Below, one piece after another: positions 26,752 through 41,589 of a stretch of 64,000 nucleotides of DNA. Both the position numbers and the translations under genes were made by a program. Every line of letters begins with the position of its first letter. The first letter of the stretch is position 1. The stretch is taken from assembly GCA_000231825.2 (NCBI GenBank), contig JH720345.1:566808-630807 (forward strand), in the 5' to 3' direction. A model generated the notes under the pieces. That model did not search any database. It was not told the origin of the DNA and worked only from the letters and a program-made list of their open reading frames with translations. This DNA comes from Tetrahymena elliotti 4EA (Eukaryota > Ciliophora > Oligohymenophorea > Hymenostomatida > Tetrahymenidae).

Positions 26752-28023
26752 AAACTCTTATAATCATTCATTCATTTTAAAATAGTTATTAAATTTATTT
26801 AAAAATATAATTAAAGTATTCAATTATTAGATATTTTATATAAAAGCATTCATTTTTTATTATATTATATTAATATTCCATTCATTTTATTCGATCATAT
26901 TTATGGCTAAGCCACTACAATTATTACATTGTTACTTTTTACAGTAAATTTTTTCAAAAAGGTTTTTAAACTCATTTAAAAATTTGAAAAGAATAAAATC
27001 AGAAAATTTCAAGCAAAATTAATTAATTAATCCAGATATTTAAAAAAATTATTAATATGTATCTGGTAGTCGAAAAGCAAATCTTTTTGTTAAATGTATT
27101 TGAACAGAAAAAATACTTAAATATTTTTAAAACAATAAATTAAATTCTACATAAGGGTAGCAAATTAAGAAAGGACTCTACTCTTTCATCTTTTGAATCA
27201 AACTTTTATGAATTATAGAATACAAATCAATAATATTATTATCACATGAATAGCTATTTTGTATGAATGATTGATATTATTCAAACAATAAATCTTATAA
27301 AAATAATTTAGATTTTAAAAAATTAGTCAATTTATTTATCTGGTATATTATTAAATTTGCTTTTCGGTAATTACCATAAATTTTTCATAGATAGATATTC
27401 AAACTGTTGATTTGAGAATTTTCATATGAATTCGTATTATTTAGTACTTCCAAAATAAGAATTTTTAATTAATAAATTTGAATGGTAGCTAAATATTTAT
27501 TAATAATAAAAGAAAAATTAAAGTAATTGCTCTGAATAGTTTTTAATATTATTATAAAAATAGAAGATAGAAATTGGATTTAATTTACTTGTTTAAAAAA
27601 TCTAAAATATAAAAGAAAAATATTTGTAATTAGAAATCTTTAACAAAAATTTAAGGCTATTTTTATCAAAATAGGTAATCTAATAAATTATGTAAGTAAT
27701 CAATTAATGTCTTCTAAAGGGATATTTTCATTTTCTTAATGAGTAAGCAAGATATCAAAACTATTTTGTAATAAATAACTAATTCATTATAAAAGAAAAA
27801 ATTTAGTAAATTTAACTTTTTTGTTAGTTTTGTATTTAATGTATCAATTTTTGTATTTTTCACACATAAATCAAACATATCAGTAACTAAATTATTCACA
27901 AAATAATTAAAATTATTGTTAAGTTATTACTTACTGCAAACAGAAAACAGACATTATTTTACTGAAAATAGAAAATAAATATAATTAATTAGTTTACTGT
28001 GATATTTCTGATATCATCATTTC
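26752..28023. other. Convergent intergenic spacer with a doubtful small ORF
   Basis: Between the 3' ends of the transporter and the cysteine desulfurase genes. A minus-strand frame of about 70 residues (27878 to TGA 27666, containing KMKISLQKTLIDYLHNLLDY) is open but lacks coding skew; I do not call it. Otherwise AT-rich. Confidence 0.4.
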
Positions 28024-29340
<1,317 letters not shown>

Positions 29341-30411
29341 TAAAAAAGATTAATTTTGATAATTTGACCTATTTTTAATAAATATTTCTTTGATAATTCT
29401 TTATTTATTCTATTAATCCAAAAAGATTAACAATATTTTATTTTCTAAACTTTAAATCATTCAAATTTGTTAAATTCTTATTCAACATATTTCATGTTTA
29501 TCCAAATACAAATCACAAAAAAGATATCAATTCATAAATAAAAAAAGTAAACAATCGTTATTAAAAACAATAAAATCCAAAAACAAATGCATCAAAAATA
29601 ATTATTTTATTTTTAAACAATTCATTAAATCAATCAAAGTGCAAATCAATATACTGAAATTAAATAATTAAAGATAGAACAATTAATATATCTTAATATA
29701 CTTCAATAAATTTATTTCTAATTTAATTTGAAATTAAAATATATCTTTCTTAATCCTATTTTAAGATCCAATTTTTTCTTTATTTTTAAACAAAATCAAA
29801 ATTTAAAGTTAAAAATCCCATTAAATCTCAACAGTTTTGTTAAATTAATAGACCTGATGGAACTAAAAAATAATATTTTTAAATAAAACAAATATATAGA
29901 AATAGATTTACATTAGAAAGTGATATCAGGAGCATATAATATGTAGATCAAACAGTTACTGAAAGATAGATAAGTGGGTAGATAGGGAGATAGTATGAAA
30001 GAAGAAAAAAGAGTTAATAATTGAAATAATAAGAAAAATGATTGATGATCAGATCATATGTTTGTTTGCTTGCTTGTTTAGGTGTTTAATGCTAAAAATA
30101 ACTTCTATCTTTTAATTTAATTACCTTTGGTTTAAATTAATTTTGCAAGATTGATTGATCATAGTATCTATCAATCAATTGATATCTGAATGTAATTAAG
30201 ATATATGTTTGTATGTGAGTTTGTTTGTTTTTATCTTTAAATCTTTTGCTTATTAATTTCTAAAGAAAATTTTATTATTAGTCTGTCTAGAAATTTAATT
30301 CCTAAAAAGAGATTGAAAGATGGCATTTCGTTATACAACAATAGATTTAATTATATAAATATAATAAATTACACATAAAATATTATTATCACCTTCTACT
30401 CAAATTACTTT
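29341..30411. other. Intergenic, AT-rich, with GATA-type microsatellite
   Basis: Should hold the NFS1 promoter and the U1-C 3' UTR. Around 29966-29995 there is a loose run of GATA/GGTA repeats; nothing else recognised. Confidence 0.45.
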
Positions 30412-32350
<1,939 letters not shown>

Positions 32351-33265
32351 TCAATTAATTTCTTAAATTTTAGCATTTTATGTGTTATTGTTATTATTAT
32401 TGTTTTATGAGGTGGATTCTTATTCGATATTCATTTAATTATTATTATCATCAGTATCTTCATTATTATTTTCTTCATTACCATCAACATTTTTTTATTC
32501 TAATATACCAAGGAGTAAATCCTTTATATTTTTAAAAATTTAGATATTGAAAAACCTAAAAAAAATAATTCTTACTAATTAAATCATTTTGGGGTTTTAA
32601 TCCTATTCTTCATGATGCTTGTGTTTATTTTTCTTTTCTTTTATCTGTTCTTTATTTTTCTTTTTTAGTTCAATTATTTACTGCTAATGACTCATATGGT
32701 CCATTTCCTATTACTATTCAAACTCTTCTTCACTATCATTTTCACTGTTACTAGAACCGTTTTAACCTTCTTCTTACTCTATTTCGTACTAATTTCTATC
32801 ATCTATTCTCATTTTTTCCTATCTTTCTACATTAACAAGGAGATCATCTGTGTCCTTTTTAAAGCTTGGCATAAACTAAGCTAATCTATCTTTAACTAAA
32901 TGAATAAATAAGCATTAGAATAATATGAAAATATAATTATTTCCAAAATTACTTGATGATTTTGGGAGTGCTTTGAAATCTGGTTTAACTTTACTATAAG
33001 CATTTTAATTAAGAATTTTTTATATGGCAAATTACTTTTCATTTTAATGCTTTTCTTAATTATATATGTTATCGAAATAATTTTTTTCCAATCTTAACAA
33101 GTCTTTTTTTGCAGTCTTTGCATTTTCTGTTTATATTTTTGTAGATATAACTTATTAGTTCATTTACTATGGCTTCTACTCTTCTTCAATTATAGATCCA
33201 TCATCTTAATTGTTTTGGACATTCTAGCTAAATATTTCTTCTATAAGTACTTTTTTTTAAGACAT
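32351..33265 (-). CDS. NOPCHAP1 (C12orf45)/DUF4598-like snoRNP assembly factor
   Basis: Three exons: 33265-32953, 32895-32576 and 32521-32351 (TGA), introns of 57 and 54 nt with good GTA...AG ends; 267 residues. Two conserved blocks of the family appear in order. The first, near residue 105, is IKDRLAQFMPSFKKDTDDLL, like the LLDQVQTFLPQM...AN region of human NOPCHAP1. The second, near 208, is KMIQLDLLLGILEQKN, like KVIQMDVALFEMN. Acidic, Ser/Asn-rich sequence follows, as in the human protein. Human NOPCHAP1 links NOP58 to the RUVBL1/2 R2TP machinery in box C/D snoRNP assembly. A Lys/His/Glu-rich insertion of about 60 residues separates the blocks here. Assignment rests on pattern memory. Confidence 0.6.
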
Positions 33266-34131
33266 TTTAATATTTTGATAGAGAGATAGATATATTAAAT
33301 ATTGTTTGTTAGATAGTTAATTAATTAATAAATTAATAAATATAATTCACAAATCTAATAATCCTACTAGTTAAAATTTGATTTATCTAAATTTAGATGC
33401 TCAATATTATTATTATATTTTTTACTAAATTTAAGCAACTAGAAATATCATTTAATTATTTTAAAATATTATCAGGTGTTATCTGTTATTAGTATCCTAA
33501 AACTAAATAAATAAAGAAGATCAAATTTCAAAATTTTATTTTTTTATTAGCTTGAAATAAGTTGAAATAATTTAAAAAAAGAAAAATTTTAAAAATACTT
33601 TGAATAATTTCAAAGCAATATTTTAATTGTTTGAAGAGAAGTGAAAATATTTTTGGAATATTTTTGATTATATTTTATGATAGATATCTATGGTTACTTC
33701 TTTAAGATAATACATTTAAACATTAAGAGAAGATAAGATGATTGATTTAATATCTTAGATAGTAGTTTCAACTAGTTATTAATTAGGAAAAGTAAAACAA
33801 TCTTTTTTTTGTTTTTTATAAAAATTTTATAAAGCTTTCTTGTTTATTATTTATTGCTTCTTTTTGGGAAGAAATGCAATGTGAATGAAGAGAGATGTTT
33901 TATTCTGTTTAGTTTTATTATTTTTGCTTATAAATTTCATTGTTTCATTAATAAATTTTCTCTCATGGATTATTTGTTTGTTTGTTTGTATTTAGAAGCA
34001 TTAATTTTTGAAATAAAAAAATAAATCAAATAAATAAATATATCATTTTATCAAAAATATAAATAATAACAAAAGTAAATAAATTCAATAATATCAAGCA
34101 AAAAGCAAAGGTAAAAAAACAAGTAAGAGAA
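33266..34131. other. Divergent promoter region
   Basis: Lies between the starts of the minus-strand NOPCHAP1-like gene and plus-strand CFAP20, so it should contain both promoters. AT-rich with a short (TTTG)n run near 33978-33990; no defined motif. Confidence 0.5.
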
Positions 34132-35658
34132 ATGTTTAAAAACACCTTCTAGTCTGGTTTCCTTTCTATCTTATATTCAATAGGGTACTTTCATTTTCGC
34201 AAAATAAGCATGATGAGATATAATTTATTTTATGAGCATTGGTGATTGCAACTAGAGTCTTCCTTTTTCATTTTATTAGACTCTTTTTTTAATCTTCTTA
34301 CCTACTACATTAGGTGAATGAATTGAAATGCTAACTCATCTGCATTACAAAGAATAATAAAACTTACATACTTTATTTAAAAATAGATCTAAGCCATTAT
34401 AAATCTGGGATAAGAGCAGTAATTAGACACTCATTTATTATATTGCAAATAGCTAGTCCAAAGCAGGACTGCTGTCTGTCAGTTGAGCAGTTTTTCAAAT
34501 TATTTATAATTATAATAAACAGTTAGAAATGGTCACATCAAGAGAATCACTGATCAAGATATTCTCTCAAGTGTTTTAGAAATTATGGGTACCAATGTAT
34601 CTACTAATTACATAACAGCTCCTGCTGATCCTAAGGAAACTTTGGGTATCAAGCTCCCCTTCTTAGTTATGATTATTAAAAATGTAATAAATAAATAAAT
34701 AAATTGATTGATATTCAAAAGGATTTCTTTCTTTATTATTATTCAACGAATAATTGAATGGATTCTTTCTCTCAATTACTTTGTTTCTTTTTTTCTTTAA
34801 TTTGAGTATGTTTTATGCAAATCAAAAAAGGAGTTATATTTATTTCAAAAAATTTTGAAAATAAACTTATGGTTGCGCATAATATCAACTCCATATTTCT
34901 AAATGGACATTCTTGTAACACCGTACCATTTTATAAAATCATTAGCTGAAGAAATATTACACATTTGAAGTACAAGTCTTGGATGATAAGAATGTAAGAA
35001 GAAGATTCAGAGCATCAAATTATTAATCTACAACAAGAGTTAAACCATTTATTTGCACAATGTAAATTCTTATTAAAGATCTTTTGAAATTTTTCACAAA
35101 ATCGTTGCAAGACTTCATTCAGCAATTAAATCTCAGATTGGCATCATTTTTATCTAGTCAGCTTTTCTGAAACAAAACTAATTTTAAATTAGAATCCATT
35201 AATATTTATCATAGTTTCATTATTTTGCTAAATAAATTAAAATAAATGGATAAAAAAAAAATGAAATAAAAACAATGAAATAATATGATTAATGAAATGT
35301 AATTTTAAATAGGCCTATGAGATTGGATGAAGGATGGAACTAAATTTAATTCAACTTATCTGATTTCACAAGAAGAGCTTACGCTACAAATTATATTGAA
35401 ACATTAAGAGTACAAATTCATGCAAACTGTAGAATTAGAAGAATTTATTTCTCAGACAGATTGTACTCCGAAGAAGAATTGCCCCCAGAGTTCAAGCTTT
35501 TCCTTCCTATCCAAGTAAGCATCCATCCACCCACCCACCATTTCAAATGTTTTTAAAATTTTATAAAGAAAAATTTAATTAAAAAACTCCTTTTTTCCAA
35601 AAAATAAAATTTTGTTTCTTAAATACATTAATAGGGTCAAAATAAGACAAATGTTTGA
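34132..35658 (+). CDS. CFAP20: CFAP20 (GTL3/C16orf80), ciliary doublet inner-junction protein
   Basis: Six exons: 34132-34184, 34387-34418, 34523-34683, 34946-35061, 35313-35514 and 35635-35658 (TGA). All junctions are GT-AG and in phase; the product is 195 residues, the family's usual length. It is almost unmistakable: [103 protein letters not shown] and [24 protein letters not shown]20 forms the inner junction between A and B tubules with PACRG and is needed for ciliary motility and basal-body stability. The last exon encodes only seven residues. Intron 2 contains a GC-richer hairpin pair. Confidence 0.98.
34455..34490 (+). other. Adjacent stem-loops inside CFAP20 intron 2
   Basis: AGTCC (34455-34459) pairs with GGACT (34466-34470) and TGCT (34470-34473) with AGCA (34486-34489). 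The surrounding 104-nt intron is otherwise almost pure A/T. No clear snoRNA C, D, H or ACA box was found. It may be a structured intron element or a host-gene small RNA. Confidence 0.35.
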
Positions 35659-36295
35659 TGGAATTAGTTATATAGATAAAGAATAGATCTTAGAGCTTAA
35701 CCTACCTAGCTATAAGTAGTATTCAATGCCTGTATGCCAGCAAGTCAGTCATTAAATATAAAATTAAAATACAACACTAAACAACTATAAAAAATATAAA
35801 TTAGAATATACTGTTATTATTATATTTTCTTGTTTTATAACTTCCTTTTGGTATTATTCTAGCCAAATTTCATTCAAGTTATCCAAACTCTTTTCTACAT
35901 TTATTTATTCAATAATTATTTTAAATAAATTCACATTTAATCAATCAAAAAAGCATTGTTTTTCTATCTTGAAAATTATTTCTAGCTATTAACTAGCTAA
36001 TTATTTTTAAGTTTATGCTGAATGTTTCGAAAAAAAAATTGAAATGTTTGTTGAAAAAATATTTAAGTAATGACAAGCTTATTGTTTTAGGCTTACATTT
36101 TATATCTCTAGATAATGTTTTTAGTTAAATTAAGATGAATTAATTATTTTTTTACAAAAATACAAATTGATTATTTCAATTAAATTATTTTATAATAAAA
36201 TTAATATATTTGAAATCTATCTTTTGTTTTAGGGTATTTTTAATTACAATCTATAAAAAATGTTGCTGATATTTTTTATACAGGATTTAGATAAA
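35659..36295. other. Convergent intergenic spacer
   Basis: AT-rich sequence between the 3' ends of CFAP20 and WASP; no gene seen. Confidence 0.5.
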
Positions 36296-37711
36296 TCAAT
36301 CATCATCTTCACTGTCACTACTTTCTTCTGATGAAGAATACTTGTGCTTTCTTATTTATTTTCTTCTTTCAGCAATACATTTTGATAAGTACAAAGTGAG
36401 ATTCTCTTAAGCTTTGTCATCCATTTCAGAAATATCAAGATTTGCTTTGTTATCTTTCTTATTTACATCAACATGTTTAAGTTAAAAGTTTCCTGATTTA
36501 ATCTAATCTAGAAGGGAGGACTTATTTACAACTTGAGAAGAGTCAAAGTTTTTCTATTTAATATTTGATAAAGATTGGTAAAAGAATAAAATAAATTTCT
36601 TTTTCAAATTTACATTTTATGTGGTAGTGCTCATTCTGCTTTTTTGGTCATTTAAATTAGGCATTTAAGGTGCTACTGGGATATTGTTATTTTTTGAAGA
36701 TGCATTGAAATCTAAAATAGGAGCTGATGGTATATTAATTGGAGGGGCAGGTGGTATGTTCTAGCCATTAAGGGGTGGTGCAGGTGGAATATTGACATTA
36801 ATTGGAGGTGCAGGTGGAATATTGATATTAATTGGAGGTGCAGGTGGAATATTTTGAGGTTTTTGGTTTTAATTTTAATTTGGTGGTGTTTATTAGGTGT
36901 TGTTATTGCTTGGTTATTATTAAGAACCTTTTTGTTTGTTTTCTATTTAGTTTTCGTAATGAGTTTGGAAGCGAATAACTGATTCAAAAATAATAGGAGC
37001 TAATTCTTCATTTGAAAGATCAGATTACTATATGCCAGCACGAGAAAATATTTATTTCCATTCATCGTTCAAGTTAGAAAAATCGAATTAATTTGTTTTA
37101 ATGTTGAATTGCAAAGAAGTAACCTTCTAAAAACTTGTAGGCTTAGAAATTTCATAATTTTCAGTATCTTAACTATTTTTGGCGTCTTTTTAAAATATAT
37201 TGTTCACAAACTTTTTTAAACCTTTACGGAATCCGAACAAACCTTCTTTTTCTTCTTTCTTTTTTTCTTTTTGTTATTATTTCTAAATATCTTCTTCAAT
37301 TTTCACATCTTTAAGTGATTATGTCATTACTTTTAAGCTAAATTGACTGGCTTCTGAGTCAGAAATAAATTACAAACCTATAAAGGCACTCATAAATTCA
37401 AACATGTAAAAAGTGGGGTTGACAGAAGCGTAGCTGAGATGAAAATCTAAATACATCTCTGCTTCAAATAGCAAATCAAAAGTTTCTATGTCAAATAATC
37501 TTAAGAAAGGAGTATTATCTTTTTCTCTATCCCAAACAAGACAAAGAATTCCTTAAAGATTAGAATATATCCAATCTCCCTCTGATCTGGCTGTGAATAT
37601 TCTAGCTATTGTGATACTCATGATAGTTTATTTATTTCCTATAACTTACTAAAGAACTTTTTTGACTTCTTCTGGGACCGCATGGTTACCTTATTACTAA
37701 ATTTATGACAT
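36296..37711 (-). CDS. WASP: actin nucleation-promoting factor with WH1, GBD, Pro-rich and WH2-C-A parts
   Basis: Exons 37711-36614 and 36553-36296 (TGA), 60-nt intron; 451 residues. WASP relays Cdc42/Rac-type signals to the Arp2/3 complex. WH1 spans about 10-140 (TARSEGDWIYSNLQGILCLV; LRLFDIETFDLLFEAEMYLD). The basic region and GTPase-binding domain span about 165-250 (ISKPTSFQKVTSLQFN; WKQIFSRAGIQQSDLSNEEL), close to the WASP pattern. Four IPPAPPIN-type repeats lie at about 295-335. WH2 is near 373-392 (SSLLDQIKSGNFQLKHV). The central helix has YLSKCIAERRKQIRK, and the acidic tail ends SSEESSDSEDDD. The tail lacks the Trp that most WASPs carry near the C-terminus. ATG 37711 is the first in-frame Met. 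Confidence 0.93.
36772..36860 (-). repeat. 30-bp tandem repeat coding for IPPAPP units
   Basis: About three near-identical 30-bp units inside WASP, with core GGAGGTGCAGGTGGAATATT on the plus strand, plus diverged neighbours. They encode decapeptide repeats in the proline-rich region, the expected profilin/SH3 docking part. Low divergence suggests recent expansion. Confidence 0.7.
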
Positions 37712-39699
37712 TTTTAAGCTTTTTATATAGAGGTAATTGGTATTTAAAATATTCTTAATTTTGATAAAAATTAGTGAAAAATAATGTTTTTGATATTAGA
37801 TATCTAAATTTAACAATCAAAATAATAAACATTATAAAAATTGAGAATATTTGGTTTTAACTAATTTTTTTCTGATAGGATTTGAGAAAGGTAGCTAGCT
37901 GATGAGGTATACTCAGCTATATTAATAAATCTATGAACTCTTTTCTATTTTGAATAAAATTATTTTTTAGTGTTGATTTTAGAATATGCACAAAAATAAT
38001 AAATATTTAAAAAGTAAGTAAATCAAAACTTACATTTCAAAAAATATAAAAACAAATTTATTTTTCCCCCCTAACACTAATCAACAAGCGCAGCTAATAA
38101 ATGAAATTCAACCATGTTAACAGACAAATAAATAAAATTATTTAATTTGATGAACAATTTTTTTTAAATTGGATTTTAGAAAAAATAAAATAAAAAAACA
38201 AAGAGTAAATAAATGAAGAATATTTTTAAACATTTTCTTAAAAGTCAATAATTTTCTTCATCCTCATTAAAAGCTGATAAACCTTTTATTAACATTTATT
38301 AATTAGTTTATCTTGTCTCTTTCTAGCTGACTTAATTAACTTTTGTTTGTTGTTTTACAAAGATTTCTTCCCATTTCAGCTAAGAGTTTTAATTTTAATG
38401 AAAAAAATTTGTCAAATTAATTCATCATCAAAATAAATAAGAAATATATTTTGAACTAATTAAAATATTTAGACAAAACATAAAATTGCAATATTATATT
38501 TAACTTTAAAAAAATAGTTTAAAATGATGTCAATCTTTTATTTTTAATTAAGACTTTCACTAAGATTTTTTTGAATAGATTCGTTTTAAATAGATTTTGT
38601 AGTTAAAGAAATTATGGAAAAAAATAAGTTAATTCAATAGACATAATTTATTAATTTTAAATATGCGCACTTACATAAGATAAAACAAAGTTCTTTAGAA
38701 AATTTATCACTTTCTTATTTTCTGTTTTTAAGTAAAAAATTTTTGAATGATTAATTTGGGGATAATTGTACTTTGTAAATAGATTTAAGTGGATATAGAT
38801 ATTTTAATAGAACTCTAATGAAAATTAATGTAATAAAAAAATCAAAAAAAAGCAAATCGTTTGAATTTTTTGGTGCGATTACACCAATTATTTTATTTTT
38901 CTTGAATTTTTGAAGTGCAATTCAAAAATAATGCATTTAATTGGGGGAAATTTTTAATAACAAGCTGAAAATCAAGAATAGATCCATTAAATTGAATTTG
39001 TTCTTATAAAATGAACAAGAGATTTTTAAGAAACAAACATTCTTTAATTAAAAAGTAACAAATATATTTGTATTGATTTTTTTGTAAATTGTAAGATTAA
39101 CAAAAATCATCAAAAAATATAATTTCAGGATAATTTTATATTGTCTTTATGCATTAAATTAGTCATTTATCAATTTAAATAAAGATAATACAGCTTTTAA
39201 ATTGAGCTTTTTCTTTCATTAAAAATTAAAATTTATTCTTCTTTCATTTTCAAGTTGACATCATTAGAATTTCAAAAAAATAGGCAACTTAGCGAATGTA
39301 AATATTTTATAAGAGAATAAAATTATGTTTAGCAAAATATTTTAAGTCGAAATACATAAAATTGAATTTACTCAAAAAGAATTTGTCTATTTACTTTTCA
39401 TACTTAAAAGTTTAAAAGCATTGGCAAACAAACGGCATGAAAACAATAACATAGATAAAGATTTAAAGAAAGAATTTCATAATTATTTAAATTAATTAAA
39501 ATTTTTGATTTGAAAAAAAAATATACATGTAAAATTTTAATATAAGAAATCGCTGACTGGCTGGTTAAACAGCTGAATGCTGGCTGAAATATGTAATTGA
39601 ATTAATAAATAGTTTAAAAAGTATTATACAATTAATTATTTAAGGAAGAGAAACTAAATAAAAAATTTAAAGAATTTTGATTGATATAAAAATATCATT
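37712..39699. other. 2.0-kb intergenic with a small GC-richer island
   Basis: AT-rich spacer holding the WASP promoter and the 3' UTR of family member A. A GC-rich stretch at 39551-39586 with repeated GCTG/CAGC tetramers lies about 110 bp past the stop of A. Confidence 0.45.
39551..39586. other. GCTG-rich island with inverted repeats
   Basis: Four GCTG and one CAGC tetramer occur in 36 bases within sequence that is otherwise about 85% A+T. It could fold into a short hairpin. Possibly a 3' UTR element of the adjacent minus-strand gene. Confidence 0.3.
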
Positions 39700-41589
39700 T
39701 CAAAAGCGGTATATATCATAGCCATCATTAAGTTTATCTATACCGGATATCACTCTAGCTATATAATTTACTTTAGATTTTTCATAACTTTCTCCATTTT
39801 ATAAAATATATTGAGCAAGTGGTAAGTCTTGCATTATTTATAGTTAATATTTTATTACTTAAGAAATAATTACTTTGAAAATGTTTATAAAAGCAATGTT
39901 ATATTATGTTTTAGTGTTATTTATTTCGAATACCCTTTTAATCAGCTCATCCATTTATTTATCGAAATTATTGGATTTTTATTACATTTATTTATTTTTA
40001 TTAGCATTCTTATCCTACGAGAGCTAACTAGGATCGCAGTCACTTTACAGTCCTTGAAATATTGATCTGTTGCTTACAATCTTAAATAGGCAGTTGTAGT
40101 GAGTGTGATTATAGAAATTTGATTTAGCCGAGTCTTTCTTCTTACCTTACTTTGTTATGTTATGCTTGATCCTTGTTATGACCTATCTCAGCCCATCTTA
40201 GATATTCAAATATTTTAAATTTTTGTCAGAGAGAAATTCCAACATAAGCATCATGAAGTATCGAGGCATATTATAAAAATTATTTGTTCTTTTCTTTGAG
40301 GAATTTCCTCCAGAATTAGTGAAGTTAGCTTCAAATTCATCCTCTTTTTATAAATATTCATTTTGACTGCTTGTTTCTTAATTGTTATACTCCTATTTTT
40401 AAGTATCATCATTACTTTTTTTCTTTTAAAAATCATTAGTCTATAAATTTTTAGAGCATTTTGTATTGCTTTTATGTGAGTGTGTTTAACTATTATTTTA
40501 TTAAATTTACTGATATTATTCACAGATAGCATTTGATTATTAGCTATCGCCACTTTATTAAACAAATTCTTCTTCTGTTTTTGTGATTTTTAAATCCGTC
40601 TACCTTACTGATTCTTTGTTCGTTTAATCAAATTTATTATTCATGCTGTTTTTCCATTTTATTCTCCAAGCTTCAGTGATATCTTTGTATAAAATAAATT
40701 CTTCAACAAAATTGGAAGCTGTCGATTCAAGTAATTATTATATCAGTTAGTGTTCTTCTTCTTTGCTATAGTTTTTTAACTTTTTAGAAATTGATTATTT
40801 ATTAAGCGGCTTGTCATTAGAATTTTCAAATTTTTTAAGTATCTTATAGCTAGAAGACATAAATAAGAAAAATTGTTTGGATATCTACAGGGAAAGCTCT
40901 TTCTAAGGCACTTTTGGCAAATTTAGAGTTTTTTTAACCCAATCTTGTAGGTTTGACGAAATAAAGTCATTGTTTTTTGCAGCACCTACGAGCTAACTCG
41001 ATTTGTTGGCTTAAAATATTTTTTCATGTTTTTTCTCCTAATATATGAAGCAGTTACCATAGTCTTACTATTGAAATTGATAATTTTAAATAAAGTCTTT
41101 TATCTTTAGCCCATCATCTTATCTATTTGCGAATAAATGCAATTATTTTAGGTGTTAAAAGTTTATTTGATATTTTACTTCTTTAAGACTCCTAATTTTC
41201 TTAATATCCTAATAATCCACTTAATATCTTTTTAAAAACTCTTTCGCCTCAGGTGTATTCCCAAAATTACATAAGTAATCATTCAGTTGGTAAATACTCT
41301 CACTCTACTACTAATGCTCTAAACTCTTATAGCTAGCAGTCTTTTATGTACAACAAGTTTTTATATTTTATGGTTGAAACGTTGACTATTAAATTTATTA
41401 GCTTTAGAATGTTGTTTTCGATCCATATTATTATTATGGAGGGATGATAGAATTATAATTTTAATAGCAATTAGTACTTTCAACTTTGACATCTAATGGA
41501 TTACCAGAGGTTCTTAAACTATTTTGGTAATATGGTAAGTAATCATTTTTGCTATACATTTCATTTTTAATGGTTTTAAACATATTCAT
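39700..41589 (-). CDS. Unnamed four-copy family, member A
   Basis: Single exon, ATG 41589 to TGA 39700, 629 residues; frame checked line by line. Q/N/S-rich linkers separate three blocks shared with members B, C and D. The central block has SKQFFLFMSSSYKILKKF. A helical C-terminal block begins YNMPRYFMMLMLEFLSDKNL. The signature FYNHTHYNCLFKI lies near residue 490, and the last block ends ISGIDKLNDGYDIYRF. The pair of His plus the Cys in the signature are conserved across the family, hinting at metal binding or a catalytic site, but no known domain fits. No signal peptide or membrane segment. It is the most diverged member, with a longer insert after the signature. Function unknown. Confidence 0.85.

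Noticed and set aside
27666..27878. Small minus-strand ORF containing KMKISLQKTLIDYL
   Set aside because: No coding skew, no neighbouring exon, and rich in codons expected by chance in A/T sequence.
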